A stretch of DNA of 64,000 nucleotides from Opisthocomus hoazin. Taxonomy: Eukaryota > Chordata > Aves > Opisthocomiformes > Opisthocomidae. The notes beneath the pieces are model-generated. The model did not search any database. It was not told where the DNA came from and saw nothing but the letters and a program-made list of their open reading frames with translations. The translations under genes and the position numbers were made by a program. Positions within the stretch are counted from its first letter, which is position 1. Each line of letters starts with the position of its first letter. The stretch is taken from contig NC_134422.1 in NCBI RefSeq assembly GCF_030867145.1, forward strand, positions 12,968,531 through 13,032,530, read 5' to 3'. Below, piece by piece: positions 14,290 through 26,306 of this stretch.

Positions 14290-14435
14290 CATAGGCATCT
14301 TACATTGCTTTATTTAAAAAACAAAACAAACCAAAATGCCCCATGCAGACAGCTTCTTCTGTTGGAGAACAGCTTTACATTCCTGAGAGTGAATAACTGT
14401 TGGAACCAGACTGCCTCGAAGTGTTCCAGGACTTG
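14290..14435 (-). other. SEC22A: SEC22A 3' untranslated region, shortest form (inferred)
   Basis: Sequence between the stop codon and the first AATAAA. The right end is fixed by the stop; the left end is a guess based on the signal at 14,309-14,314. Confidence 0.4.
14309..14314 (-). terminator. SEC22A: SEC22A proximal poly(A) signal (candidate)
   Basis: TTTATT on the plus strand is AATAAA on the minus strand, about 120 bases after the SEC22A stop codon. Further AATAAA-like signals occur at lower coordinates, so a longer 3' UTR is possible. Confidence 0.45.
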
Positions 14436-14636
14436 TCAGACATTGTAATCAGGGGACTTTCCCTGTGGTTGTCGCAGTCGAATTTGTAAAGTAGAAAATG
14501 CTCCCACAGTCACATGAAAGAAGAGCTGCCACAGGTTGCGCAGTTCGTACAGATACATGTTACACAGGCAAATTAACCCAAAAGTCAGGAAGGATTTGGC
14601 ATTCCTCCAGCCTGTGTAGTATACAAACAGGTAACA
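14436..14636 (-). CDS. SEC22A: SEC22A coding exon 6: last two membrane segments and stop
   Basis: SEC22A is a SEC22-family longin protein of the ER-Golgi pathway. Read on the minus strand after a CTTCCTGACAG acceptor, this exon gives 66 residues and a TGA stop. It begins [20 protein letters not shown], continues with the [20 protein letters not shown] segment, and ends QGKSPDYNV. It holds the end of hydrophobic segment 2 and all of segments 3 and 4 (about residues 257-272 and 277-293 of 308). The human protein ends in a very similar GKAPDYDV. The reading frame is intact. Confidence 0.97.
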   Translation of the reverse strand, partial: CYLFVYYTGWRNAKSFLTFGLICLCNMYLYELRNLWQLFFHVTVGAFSTLQIRLRQPQGKSPDYNV

Positions 14637-17600
14637 CTGTCAGGAAGAGAAAAGAAATCGGATTACCACATGGAAAATAACTTCCACTGCGAAACATTAT
14701 CTGGTCATTGTGAAATTTCAAACCCAAAAGAAGTGAAACTCTAAATCAAGCATGTAAGAACAGTACCAATTTAGCAGTCATGGAAGGGTGAAAAGTGCTT
14801 GATATCAATACAAGGTTACATTTTGCTTCCATTAACCGCCCTCTGAGAACAATTCTCTCATAATAATTGATTGCAACCTGCAATAATGAGTGGCTTATGA
14901 CAAAGGAAAGTGGATGTTCCTGGCAGTCTCTGGCCAACGTACACTCTCTTCCACCACAGCAACGGAGAAGGAACAAGAGCTGGTGTCGTCTTCAGGCAAA
15001 GCAATAGGAAGGACAGGGAAACACCAGGGCCCCGCAGCTGGGAATGCGCAGCACAAGGCAACCCCCCAGACACCAACCCAGCGTCCCACTCAGGTTAACA
15101 CAGGGAATTCACTGGTGGACCTGGAGAGGTCCACAGGCATCCGCTGTCCTTCCTCAGGTGGTGCAGGATGGATCACTTTTGGAGAGAAATGCACCACACC
15201 TCTCCTGCAGCTCTACCATGTTCTACGGGCCAGTTTCTGCAGTCCATGGTGTATCAGTATGTCAGGACTGCCCGCAGCTGCCCACTCTGCCTTCCTTCTG
15301 CTGCAGCTGGAAAGCTGTTTGAGTCTCTTCATCCCAGTTTTCATCTCTAGAAGGACACAGCTGTCCAGTACCTTCCTGTGGACATTATTTTTACTTCTGC
15401 TATTGTTCAAGCTACGTCCTTGGCTTCGACAAAAAAATTACTTGCCCCCTCTGGATTCTAGCTATTTTCATCTGATGAAGGAAGTTTCTGCTGTACTTCA
15501 AGGTAGAAAATGACATCACTTGTATTCCAGATCTGTTCCCAGAGGATATATAACCATGCTCACACAAATTTTTTTAACAGCATTCATCATCAGATTATCC
15601 AAGTATCACTTCTGTTCTTCTTGGGCATTTGCCACATTTTATCAGAGTCAGAGAAACTCTACCTAACTTTTTTTTCATTTTTCATGTTCCTCAAGAAAGG
15701 GAAAAAGCATTGTACACTCACAACCAAGCAATGCAATTTATTGAGGTTACTTTATATTCTATTCAAAACTTCACCACTTTCTTACAAAGCATGCATTCCC
15801 ACTGTAACTGTGGCTTATATTAACAAAACTACTTGTGATTTCAGGGTATCTCAATATATTCAGAGATGCGAGTACTGACAACATCAGTAAAATTTGTACG
15901 TCCCTCCTCCAAAGCAAAGTAATACCAGAGATAAGCAATGTGTGCATTTCAGAAACTAGATGGAATTCCTCTGAACGCACTTGGCCATTCTGAGCAGCAC
16001 AAATGCAACCTACTTGTGCTGACAGTTTTACAAATTACATCTAAGAGAGCAATTAGTTGGCACTACTATCTCAGCAGTAAGAATTCACAGAATCACAAAG
16101 AATGGTGGGGGCTGGAAGGGACCTCTGGGGATCATCTGGTCCAAGCCCCCTGCCGAAGCAGGGTCACCTACAGCAGGCTGCACAGGACCTTGTCCAGGTG
16201 GGGTCTGAGTATCTCCAGAGAAGGAGACTCCACAACCTCCCTGGGCAACCTGTGCCAGGGCTCCGTCACCCTCAGAGTGAAGAAGTTCTTCCTCATGTTC
16301 GCTGAAACTTCCTGTGCTTCAGTTTGTAATCGTTGCCCCTTGTCCTCTCCTCGCTGGGCACCACTGAAAACAGTTTGGCCCCATCCTCCTGACACCCACC
16401 ATTAAGATATTTATAGGCATTTATTCGGTCCCCTCTCAGCCTTCTCTTCTTCAGGCTAAACAAGCCCAGCTCCCTCAGCCTTTCCTCACAGAAGAGATGC
16501 TCCAGTCCCCTCATCATCTTCGTAGCCCTTCGCTGGACTCTCTCCAGTAGCTCCTCATCTTTCTTGAACTGGGGAGCCCAGAACTGGACACAGTACTCCA
16601 GATGGGGCCTCACTAGGGCTGCGTAGAGGGGGAGGAGAACTTTCCTCGACCTGCTGGCCACGCTCTTCTTAGTGCGCCCCAGGATACCACTGGCCTTCTT
16701 GGCAGCCAGGGCACACTGCTGGCTCATGGTCAACCTGTCATCCACCAGGACACCGAGGTCCTTCTCCACAGATAATTTCCTAGCACTGTCACCTCCACCA
16801 GCAATACATAAAGAAGTGTAACCATTTCTACGATTAAAATAGTCAGGATATGCTTCATAAAAATGATTAATAAACATGAAGGGTTTAAAAACCGAAAACA
16901 CTATGGAAGTATAAAAATGTCATTGCAACACGATGTTGAATGACTGTGAATTTTACTGAACATCTGTTTTAAATGAATTCTGGAGCTTGTTTTTTCATTA
17001 CTGTAGGCTGGAGATGCTAGAAGGTTTGCCACGTGCACAACAGAGCACCAGCCAAAAGGCAAAACCACCGTGGTTTTAACACCTTCCTGTAACAAGTGCT
17101 GTTACGAAATTCCTGAGGTCTTTTTTTCTTTTATTGAAGGGAGGTGTTAGCATGGCAATTACTGAGCATGCTTTTATATAGAAGGGTCCTCTGCTACCTC
17201 AAAGAAGATTTAGATTTATTTATTTATTTTTAATAAATGTTAAGAAATGACTGGAAGTTCAGCTCCTGACACTTTGCACTTTGGGTGTAACTGAGACAGT
17301 TGTTTCTGCTGTACATTTCCGTCTTCAGAAGAGACGAGAAACCATGGAGGAACACTACACACTTCAGCTCTAGACAAAATACCAGAACAGCTGCTTCCTC
17401 CTTAGACAATCTAAATATATCCAGATTGTATACTGTATGTGAGAATGTAAAAATGTAAAGGGAACACTATTGTTATTTTAGTTTGATACACAGAGATACA
17501 CGCCTGCAGCCTTAACCAAACACACAATACATTCCATGTTTTACTACAATACTTCAAAAAGTAGCCAAGGATTGTCTTCATGCTGTCTGCTCTCAATTCC

Positions 17601-19268
17601 GTTCTTGGTACTTAGAGCTAGACTGTGAAGATGCTCACCCTGGTCCAAAGAGCTTCATTTCAAACACAAAAAGAGCTGGCACAGAAACTCTTCACTTTAT
17701 GCATTTACTGGGTCCTAATGTTCACGATCAAATTACATTCTTCATCGTTGCACACTGAATGTTAGTGAGTCTCAAACATCCTGTTCCATTTAAGTCCCAT
17801 TTTTTGCCTACACACCTAGTTTACAAATATTTTCTTGGAAACTAGAAACACACTGCTACGTTGTTATTAACTGCACAAGAGAATGCAACACTATGGAAGC
17901 CTTGTGGGCAAATGATAATGAAATGTGCTGTCATGCAACGTACGGAATTAATCTCTCAGACTCTTAAATGTGGCAAAAGAACATCAGAACACGCCACAGA
18001 ACTGCCAGCCATTTTAGTTCTGAAAAAATGACCAATTACATATTGTATGAATCACACCAGAGGGTGCAGAACAAGAGTCTTTACAGTTATATTTTGAATA
18101 TTAAGAAAAACCCTACACTGCAAGCTACACGGATTCTTTCTTTAAAATAGATTTATTCAAGTCAGACAGCGGGGGAAAGACAAATGTCCTTATGTCTCAA
18201 TGCACAGACCTGAATATTTTATACAGAATAAGGTTTCTAATTTGGTAGAGGAGGGAAGATGTGTATTTTTCACACAAAAAAAGAATGGAGGAGCTCCACC
18301 TAATCTGATATGGAACAGATCATTGGCATGGAAAATTTGCACCAATCTGAAGAATTATTTAAGGCAGAAGCTGATGAAAAGTCAACACGAGATGAAGAAC
18401 ACAAGTTGCACTGTGACATTTTGCTAAAGAGAATGGAGATTACAGGTAACCTGGACAAAAGGGTGACCTTTCTATCAAAGGCTGATATAAAAGGAAAATC
18501 CTGAGACATTGTTTTATTTTACAGTCTGACACTGTACTAAACATTGGCACACAGAAACAAGTAAACAAGTAAAAACTGCATACTCCACATGCAGGAGATT
18601 AAAAGTCAAAAGAATTTAGTAACAGCAATTAAGCATGACAGACACATTATAGCCACAGCTAAACATAACAGGAGTGTCACCTTGTGACAAATGCCAACGG
18701 CCACCAGAACACCTTGCCACAAATTATATAGGAAAGTCAAATTCAGATACAGAAATGGAAAACCTACAGACCTGAAATGCAATGTGAAACATCAGATAGG
18801 AGAAGCAAAACACAGAGGAAAGTGGCTGAAAGCTTTGAGAAGGAAGGACATACACAATAATATACAAAGTGAGGAAAAATCAGGGGTGTAGTGCCTAGGT
18901 ATTACTGCATTTACTTCAAATCTTCCCAAATAAAAGCAGCAGTACGGCATTTGTTCAGATGTTTAGATTTACTTGAACTATAAAGCTATTACTTTAAGGA
19001 AATGATATAACCTCTGTGTGACTTCAGAGATAAACTGTAAGCTCCAGACAGAAAAGTATTCCAAATCAACTAACTGGAGAAAAATGCCAGCAAACAGAAG
19101 CTCTTTGATAGATTACGATTGATGAAATAAAACAGAGCAGAAATTATTTTTATAATCTCCCTATTCAAGTACCTGTGACATTTAAGAAAACAAGATGACA
19201 TTTATGCATGACTGGGTAATGTTTCTAAACTCTAGTGAGTTTAGAAACACACAGGCAGAAGAACACAC
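14637..19268 (-). other. SEC22A: SEC22A intron 5
   Basis: Intron of 4,632 bases with a CAG|GTGTGT donor (minus strand, just below 19,269) and a TGACAG acceptor. Its main feature is a CR1 fragment at 16,086-16,795 in the same orientation as the gene. A 207-codon plus-strand frame at 14,890-15,513 has no recognisable product. Otherwise it is AT-rich. Confidence 0.9.
16086..16795 (-). mobile_element. CR1 LINE, 5'-truncated 3' fragment
   Basis: The left end, CACAGAATCACAAAGAATGG and then GGCTGGAAGGGACCTCTGGG, is the reverse complement of the typical avian CR1 3' end. The rest, read on the minus strand, codes for the C-terminal part of the CR1 ORF2 protein after the reverse transcriptase core. 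A block like [18 protein letters not shown] is followed by [21 protein letters not shown] and [18 protein letters not shown]. One open frame (16,293-16,901) spans about 200 codons before it is lost near the 3' part, so the copy is only moderately decayed. It is truncated at its 5' end, as most CR1 copies are, and cannot move. It sits in SEC22A intron 5 in the sense direction. Confidence 0.93.
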
Positions 19269-19334
19269 CTGGTACAAACAGGCTGCTGTTCCAAGAAAAA
19301 ATGCAATAACATAGCTGAAATCTTCACCTTCATT
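19269..19334 (-). CDS. SEC22A: SEC22A coding exon 5
   Basis: Tiny exon of 66 bases, phase 0 at both ends, with an acceptor reading TCACAG and a CAG|GTGTGT donor on the minus strand. It codes for 22 residues, [20 protein letters not shown] followed by Tyr-Gln, corresponding to residues 221-242. The human counterpart is [22 protein letters not shown], so the hydrophobic half (segment 2) is conserved and the acidic loop varies. The exon is too short to stand out as an open frame and was found by expected position and homology. Confidence 0.95.
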
Positions 19335-22038
19335 CTGTGAAAACAAAAAGTCATGTTTTACAATGTTTCAGTGAAATACCAGGTATTTAGAGTGTAAAAG
19401 TTATTCACTACGTATGTTAAAATAGTCTCACATAGAGATTTATACTAATTTCTATACTATGCTAAACCAAAGGAGTTAGCATCAATGCTTGCTTACTTGC
19501 ATGTCTGGAAAAAATCTACCGTGATCTCGAATCTGAACAACATGTTTTTTTCAGAGCAGACAACTAATGCAGAGATTTTCAAAAGCCTTAAAGGAAGTCC
19601 AGCTCTAACACTGGACACTTACCTTCTCCAGATGCCTTTGAAAATTCAAGTCTAAACACTGGTAACTACCTTTAATATCAGCTTTGTAGAACTGTGCCTT
19701 GCTGCAGCTTCACAAAATGGAAAGGAGACACAAGGCAAAGACACAAACTGGCCACTGGGGTGTGGTAAAATTCTATGCAGAGAATAGCACAGGCAGTTTT
19801 TCGTTCGTGACGGTGAGAACAAACAAAAGCACATCAATTTATCAGAGAGATTACTGGAAAAATAAATTTTCTTGAAGGAAAAGATGGAAAAATTTACTTG
19901 AAGTAATAGATCTTTCCACTATGTGATTAATGAAGAAAAAATTACTTTTCACTTGTTCAAACGGGTTGTTATAGTTTCTATAAGAGCCAAGCAGAATAAA
20001 TTTACACGCTCAGCGAATATTCTAACTGCATTTCCAACAAACACCTGTGACAATCAAAAACTTTCCCATGAAAACAAGGGGTAGTCATGCAAATATACTC
20101 TCTGGAATGCAAATTTCATTTTGAGAAGGTGGTAGTCCATTCGGATCCACATCTTGTTTCTGCTTAGAGTATGTTCAGTGTGAAGCATTTGCAGCTACTG
20201 TGTTGACTAGGCAGAAGTCTGTATGTCTGCACACAAAACTCACCTACACGATGCAGCACACTCCTAAACCATCCGTACATCTTTGCTACGGTGCCACTGC
20301 ATATTTGCTGGAGCGTACCTACAGACTGTTACAGAGTTTTGCTAACCCCCAACTAAAACCAGATTGTAAAGGAAACACTAATTCAGAGAGAAGCTTTTGA
20401 ATGACTTCTCAGAACTTGTTCTATTAATCATGTTTTGGATTATCTCTCCCTAAACGTTGTGGATTTTTCCACAATAATGTAAATTAAGACAAATTTTAAA
20501 GGATTTTTAGTGTGCCTCATTTGTCAGAAATGAAAAAAACATCTTCCATCTGTAGTGCCATCTATTACCTCCAGATGCAATACCATATAGAATAAAATGA
20601 ACTGGCTGCCCCATCATCAGTTAACTAGGTTAATCTAACGCTGGCATTCCTTTTTAAAGAGTCAGCTGTGGAAAGGTAAGAAAACAAGTTCTAGAAACAT
20701 TACACAAAGTGATAGAATTCTGTTCAGTACTATTCATACTACAGTGTAATTTAAATTCATTCCTATTTATAACCTGAGAGAGGCATGCATAACACAGAAA
20801 AATCTAATTAGGGATAAAGTAGAGATATATGTTAACTATTTCATTCCTGTTTTTTCTTTGAAAAACAAACCAAAAACAACTCAAAACAAGGATCTAGCAT
20901 GGAACACTTCCATTAACCCTGTTCATCTATTTATTAGTCTTCAGGAAATGCTGAAACTTCAAACATTACTGCTTTATTAAATCTTTACATATATCAATAA
21001 TTATGTAAGACAACTGGAATACAGGTCATCATCTTTACCTTACTTCCCTAAAAAGTCCATTAGGTATCAAAAGCATGGCAGTTATAAAATCCAGATATAT
21101 GCTTGAATAAAAAGATTATCTATTAGCCAAGCAGGAGGATTCTCTTTTTCTTTCAGAAAATTTCCACAGGGTTTTTAGTTTCTACCTCTGCCACCACAAC
21201 AGTACAGCCATTAATGTTAAGTAAGCCTTTTTTTTGTGGTAACACACATGAACTTTCTACCAGCGTATTCACCTGAGATGCGTGAAATCATTAAGCACTA
21301 TTATTTTCATTGCAGCAATGAGAATACAACTAGCACAAGAAATGGAATAGAAAGAAACTGAAAGGCTATAGGGAGGGTCAGAGCTGAGAGTTCACATAAA
21401 CAAATGTTTGTTGGGAAGACTGTTTTGGGGTGGGGGTGCTGTTTTGGGGGGAAGAGGGGTTTAGCAGAAATCATTTGACAGCTTCCCTTATTGATCCTTT
21501 CAGCACACAAAGAGAAATAAGCATCCTAATTAAGACGGTTTATAAAAAACAAACAAACAAAAACTAAAAAAAGCTTTCTGAAAAACAATTTTATGAAACT
21601 TGTTTAATGATCCCTGCTCTGTGGACCTTTCAAAAAAATTGACCAGATTTTCAAAGCTGTTCAAGTGTTTCACTCAAGTGATCATTCTCAAGTGTTTTTA
21701 AATAGCATCTATTAAAATTAAATGTGTCATATCCTGGCATAAATTTAGAAAACAGAACATTATATTCACATACTCACTGCTACAAAGGTACCTAGGGAAT
21801 AAGTCGGCCACCCACCTTCTCCTGCTTTTGAAACTCACAGTCTCAGTGAATGCTGCATCACACTCAAGAAGGATGCACAGATCACAAACAATACAGGTTT
21901 CATAAACAGAGGTCTGACCTCACAAACAGTATTTCTGGAAATTAAACTGGCAAGACTTAGTTCATACAGCAAGCATCTTCTAAGGTGATATTATGATAGC
22001 TATGATGCCTAACTTAAATTCATAAACATGTACAATAC
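19335..22038 (-). other. SEC22A: SEC22A intron 4
   Basis: Intron of 2,704 bases, GTATTG donor to TCACAG acceptor on the minus strand. It is AT-rich with no recognised repeat. Confidence 0.9.
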
Positions 22039-22157
22039 CTGGAGAAGACTCTCTATGGCATGAAAGCCACGAATTAAATTCAAAGCCCCACATAACAGAC
22101 TAAGCACAAATGAGACAATTCCCGGAAGAGTCACAGGTTCCAGACGCTGATGAGGAG
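22039..22157 (-). CDS. SEC22A: SEC22A coding exon 4: first membrane segment
   Basis: Minus-strand exon of 119 bases (phase 1 to 0) with acceptor CTTTGCAG and donor CAG|GTATTG. It completes the alanine codon at residue 181 and continues [20 protein letters not shown] and then [19 protein letters not shown], to residue 220. Residues 191-209 form the first of four C-terminal hydrophobic segments. The match to mammalian SEC22A (HQRLEPATLSGIVGFILSLL type) is strong. It has no separate long open frame and was identified by translation at the expected place. Confidence 0.96.
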
Positions 22158-24686
22158 CTGCAAAGCAGAAGATCAAAAAAAGATATCAAAGGTCAAAGCA
22201 ATGTCTTTAGAAATGTAGTAAACTAAATCTCATTTTTCAGTGGCTTCTAGCTCAAGAAGAGATCACTGAAGCAAACCATAAAATGCTAAATCTTTTTTTT
22301 CTAAAAAGAAGTATTTTAAGTATTTCAACACAAGGTTTAACAAAAAAGTATACCTTCCTTCAATTCACATGTATAATTGTCTTACTATACTTCGTCTTTA
22401 ACTCAATATGTTCAGCTTATTCAGTTTGGTACTGAAAGCTGCTCAGACACGCCAGGAAATCAACAGCAAATGATGCAATTGCTAGCAAATTCTGTCCACA
22501 ATTAGTAGCCAGCTAATAAGTCACGTACTTAAGAGCTACTCTCACAACCTCCACTTTTTTTTAACACTAATGCATTAGCAGAGCTATCGAGGTTGATTTA
22601 GCTCATTTGCTGAACAGAACACTATGAGGCAAAGCTATTACAGCCCCCTACCTTAAAAAATACAGCCAGTGAGTGCTACCAAAGGCACAAATAAAAAGAC
22701 AGTTCTGAAGTTAAGCTAGTATCTATATTACAGCCTTATACAGACCTTTCAGGTAGTGCTTAGAAGTCTCTTACAAAACATATTAAAATTAAAACATGTT
22801 TTCTCTCCATGCGCACCCACTCTTTCAGGCTCATCTAGGGTTACAAGTACATAACAGTTGTGTATGTTCCTCATTACTGTCCCTTTCCATAATTAATAAC
22901 AAAGCAAATATGAAAAAACAATTTAAAACTCTTCCGTCTAGGCAACACTGGGAAAACAATAGGACTACTGAGCCACACTCAATCATTCCGTTCAAATCAA
23001 CGAAGTGTAAGACAAGAACAATGAGGTTAATGAACTGTAACATTAATAGAGTGAGGGGTGTCAATCCGGGTTGTTTGCATTGCACAGATCCAGGAAAAAC
23101 TGCTTCATAAACAGTTTATGAAGTTATAGAACCTAAACAAAAAATCACAAAAGCTATTTCATGTTGATAAGCAGACAGGGCTGCCTAATCATGAGCATGT
23201 GATAACCTAAAAATAAAACACAAAGCTAGTGAGTTAACTCACTTATGCTGAATTTAATAATGTAATCAGTTTTAAACAAAAGCATAACCCATGTTTAACT
23301 TTCAGAGCTTATTGGTTTTCTAACCGTAGGGCATATTAGAGGAACATTACCAGCAATCACTCAGTTAAGGTTAGGTATGGTATTTACATACCAAACCATT
23401 CTTTTTCAACGACTCGTAACTGGCTATTGTGGGTTTTTTTAAGCCACCTTATCTAGCGAGTGCCAAAAAGCTGAAGGTGTATGCGACTGTTTTTAGCCAA
23501 AAGTCATTGCATTTCATCAACTGGTGCATAAAATTAGTTCACTGCTCTCCATGCACAGCTCTCCAGACTGTCTTGTTTCTCCCATGTATAAGGGTAACTT
23601 TAAAACATCATGTGTTAAAACAGTATTTAAAACACCTCTTTGAGAGCCATGAGGGAAAAGAGTCTTATCAGCTAAATCAAGACAGTCTATGAAGGATCAT
23701 AAAATAGTAACTTTTCTCTCTTATTAAAATATGAAAACAAACCCAAAAACTTCAAAGACTATTGCATATCACTACTGATGTCATTAAGCTCTTCAGTGCT
23801 TAATAAATTTTAGTATTATAATCAAAGCAACAAGTCATTTAAATACAAAAAAAAAAAAAACAAACCACGCAAAATCAGAAGAGTGCAGAAGGAATGTCAG
23901 AATAGGCAGGGTAAAGGACAGCTGACCTTGTGTTAGTACATCTGGTACTAACACAGTGGGATTTGATTGATTTGATTATGTCAGTTTCACACGTGGAGTC
24001 CACCTCTCAGTGCAAGGACTTGCCCAGTTTTAAGTTTTCTAAAGGTGGGCCTCAACCTGATTCAGAGCATTCACTTCATAGTGCAAACCTTTAACCCAGT
24101 TCAATCACCCACGCCCATATTTACCTCCCACATGAAGTAAGCTAAAGTTTTAAAAAATTTTAAAAACTACTTAAATAAATGGGGCAAGTATATACAAAAT
24201 TGATATGATTATCATCATACACAAGTCACATATTCTGGAGAGTACATCTTTTAGTCAGCACAGCTCTTTGGATGCTACTCCCTCCAGCTGCTCTAACTCC
24301 TGACACTGTAGGCGTACGTCATCATTAGGTCTTACTGGGCAGAAATAATAAAATTTTTCATAAATCTTAAAAGGTCAGAAAAAGAAAGAAGATCATCTTG
24401 TTAATTGTTCATCTTCATCTGCTTATTTTCATGCAGATCTTTTTTCCTTTAATAAAGCAGTCCATTGAACAGACCCATTTCTCTCTCAGTGCCTTGGGAA
24501 GACATGCACTTTAACAGACGACAAAACAGACATCTAAGCTAAAATACACATAAGGTCATGGCAGCTTTATGCCTTAAGAAAATCATGGTGAAAAAAGCTT
24601 TTTTCAAGAAAAAAAAAATTAAAAGCAAGATTAATTCTACTACCCTGCATCTGTCTCATTTAAGGACACAAAAGTCTGAAACTTAC
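22158..24686 (-). other. SEC22A: SEC22A intron 3
   Basis: Intron of 2,529 bases, GTAAGT donor to TTTGCAG acceptor on the minus strand. It is AT-rich. I see no repeat or RNA gene. Confidence 0.9.
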
Positions 24687-24881
24687 CTGCAGATATCTTA
24701 CCAGTACCCTTATATTCTGCCACAGATAAATGTGCGAACCCATTGGCTGAACCAAGTTCTGACATGGAAATTTGATAAGGTGGTCTCAGTTTGATTTCTG
24801 TCTGCATGTCAGCAAGATTCATCTTTGTTGACAAAGAACGTGTGTTGTTATATCTCTGTTTGGTCCTCTGAATGAAATTAT
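24687..24881 (-). CDS. SEC22A: SEC22A coding exon 3
   Basis: Minus-strand exon of 195 bases (phase 1 in, phase 1 out) between a TACACAG acceptor and a GCAG|GTAAGT donor. It codes for residues 116-180, starting [20 protein letters not shown] and running through [20 protein letters not shown] to the KISA end. In SEC22B and yeast Sec22 this region carries the SNARE helix. Here, as in mammalian SEC22A, I see no heptad pattern with a central arginine, so the non-SNARE nature of SEC22A is retained. The segment [13 protein letters not shown] differs most from the human protein. Confidence 0.96.
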
Positions 24882-26142
24882 CTGTGTACAATTTAAAATA
24901 AACAGGTACATCCTTATGGACTTTTGTTAATTAAATAATCCAAGACCATGCAGCTTTATGTACCACGTACTTCACAAATTTAAATACATTGTTTGAAATC
25001 CTTGCATCTGCTTGGGATTTCTAATATTACTTCTCTTTTGTGACTAATATATCCTGGGCTATTTAATTCTGCAGTAAAAAAATGTAAGCTTTAGAAAACT
25101 AATTACTTAATAACTGTGAATAAACTAATGAATTTTCACTGCACGAGACTGAATGCATTGCTAATACAATGGATTTACTGTATTTATTCTAGCTTTTCCA
25201 TTAGTTTAGTAAATATCCTTATGAAAAAATTAACTCCTGCATTCAAGTATAAACTTACTTGAGTATGAAACATGCCTGCAAAATACTCAGGCGGAGAAAA
25301 TTAATACCATGTTATACAGACATAAAGACTGTAATAGACCTACATTCTAACTTAACTACTATAACAAAGGTGGCATTGGGAAAAAAAAAGGTACGTTCAT
25401 AGAAATCTTCATAAGGAAGAAAACAATGTTATACAAAAATTGTTAAAAATGGACTGACTAAATGATTTACAGACAGGAATTAACCAACTGGAATATTTCC
25501 CCCCATATTTCTAAAACTGCAGTTCTTTTAACTCTAATGCATTTTATAAGAATATTTAAAATAACTACCTAACATATAGCATTAAAGCTACAGATATTAA
25601 TGGAATCCATAACAGCTGTTATCTGGTATATATGAGATTAGTTGCATTTGGAGCTTGCATGACAGAAGATTAAATGCTTCACTATATCACGAGACAAATA
25701 AAAATTTCTCCCTTTCATGCACTGAATAAAAATTACAGCACAGCTAAGAGCAAACATGAAATTGCAATCTTTTACTTGAGCAACTTATGACTCGACGACT
25801 TTATAGGTTAAGTATTTCAACACGTATGAAGTCAAACAACTTCTAGCATTATAAAGTACAAGATGAACTCCAGATTTGGTTACACAAGGCTTAACACAAA
25901 ACCTACCGGAATGAACAGAAAGATTATAAACAAGTTTGGGTAAAACACTAGTAGCCTAATTTAATGCCCGCAGAAGTACTTCTTTATTGACTGTAATGGG
26001 AGTTAAATCAGATTCTACATCCACCTGAAATACAGCTATAAACCGCCTCAGATATTTGTTTTGTGTGTGCATTAAGTTGCACATCTGTTTAAATACTAAT
26101 TTGTTTTCATGTGAGAATGAAGAAAAAAAGTCAGATCCTTAC
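24882..26142 (-). other. SEC22A: SEC22A intron 2b (between coding exons 2 and 3)
   Basis: Intron of 1,261 bases, GTAAGG donor to CACAG acceptor on the minus strand; very AT-rich, with nothing further recognised. Confidence 0.9.
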
Positions 26143-26306
26143 CAAACTCTATAAAACAGTACGGTCTGACAGCAGTATTTGTCTTCATCATATTGTAGGT
26201 AGTGATGAACTCTTTCTGAAGCTCATCCAGGAAGCAGAAAGCCAGGACACTGGGATAATTTTCAGTGCACAACATCATATAGCTTACTCCCAGGGAACTG
26301 ATAAAG
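26143..26306 (-). CDS. SEC22A: SEC22A coding exon 2: longin domain, second part
   Basis: Minus-strand exon of 164 bases (phase 2 to 1) with acceptor TTATAG and donor G|GTAAGG. It completes Asn61 and codes for [20 protein letters not shown], then the [18 protein letters not shown] helix and [10 protein letters not shown], to the first base of codon 116. This is the strand-helix part of the longin fold, which folds at the cytosolic N-terminus. It is nearly identical to the human sequence. Confidence 0.97.

Larger units (their letters stand above)
7431..14290. other. Intergenic region between the convergent ADCY5 and SEC22A genes
   Basis: No coding exon was recognised on either strand in this stretch of about 6.9 kb. 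It is AT-rich at both ends and holds two CpG-rich patches (8,186-8,340 and about 9,100-10,750). The SEC22A 3' UTR may extend into the right-hand part if a more distal poly(A) site is used. A 21-base poly(A) run lies at 14,244-14,264. Confidence 0.7.

Noticed and set aside
14890-15513. A 207-codon plus-strand open frame inside SEC22A intron 5
   Set aside because: No recognisable family, antisense to the host gene, and no supporting promoter or splice signals.
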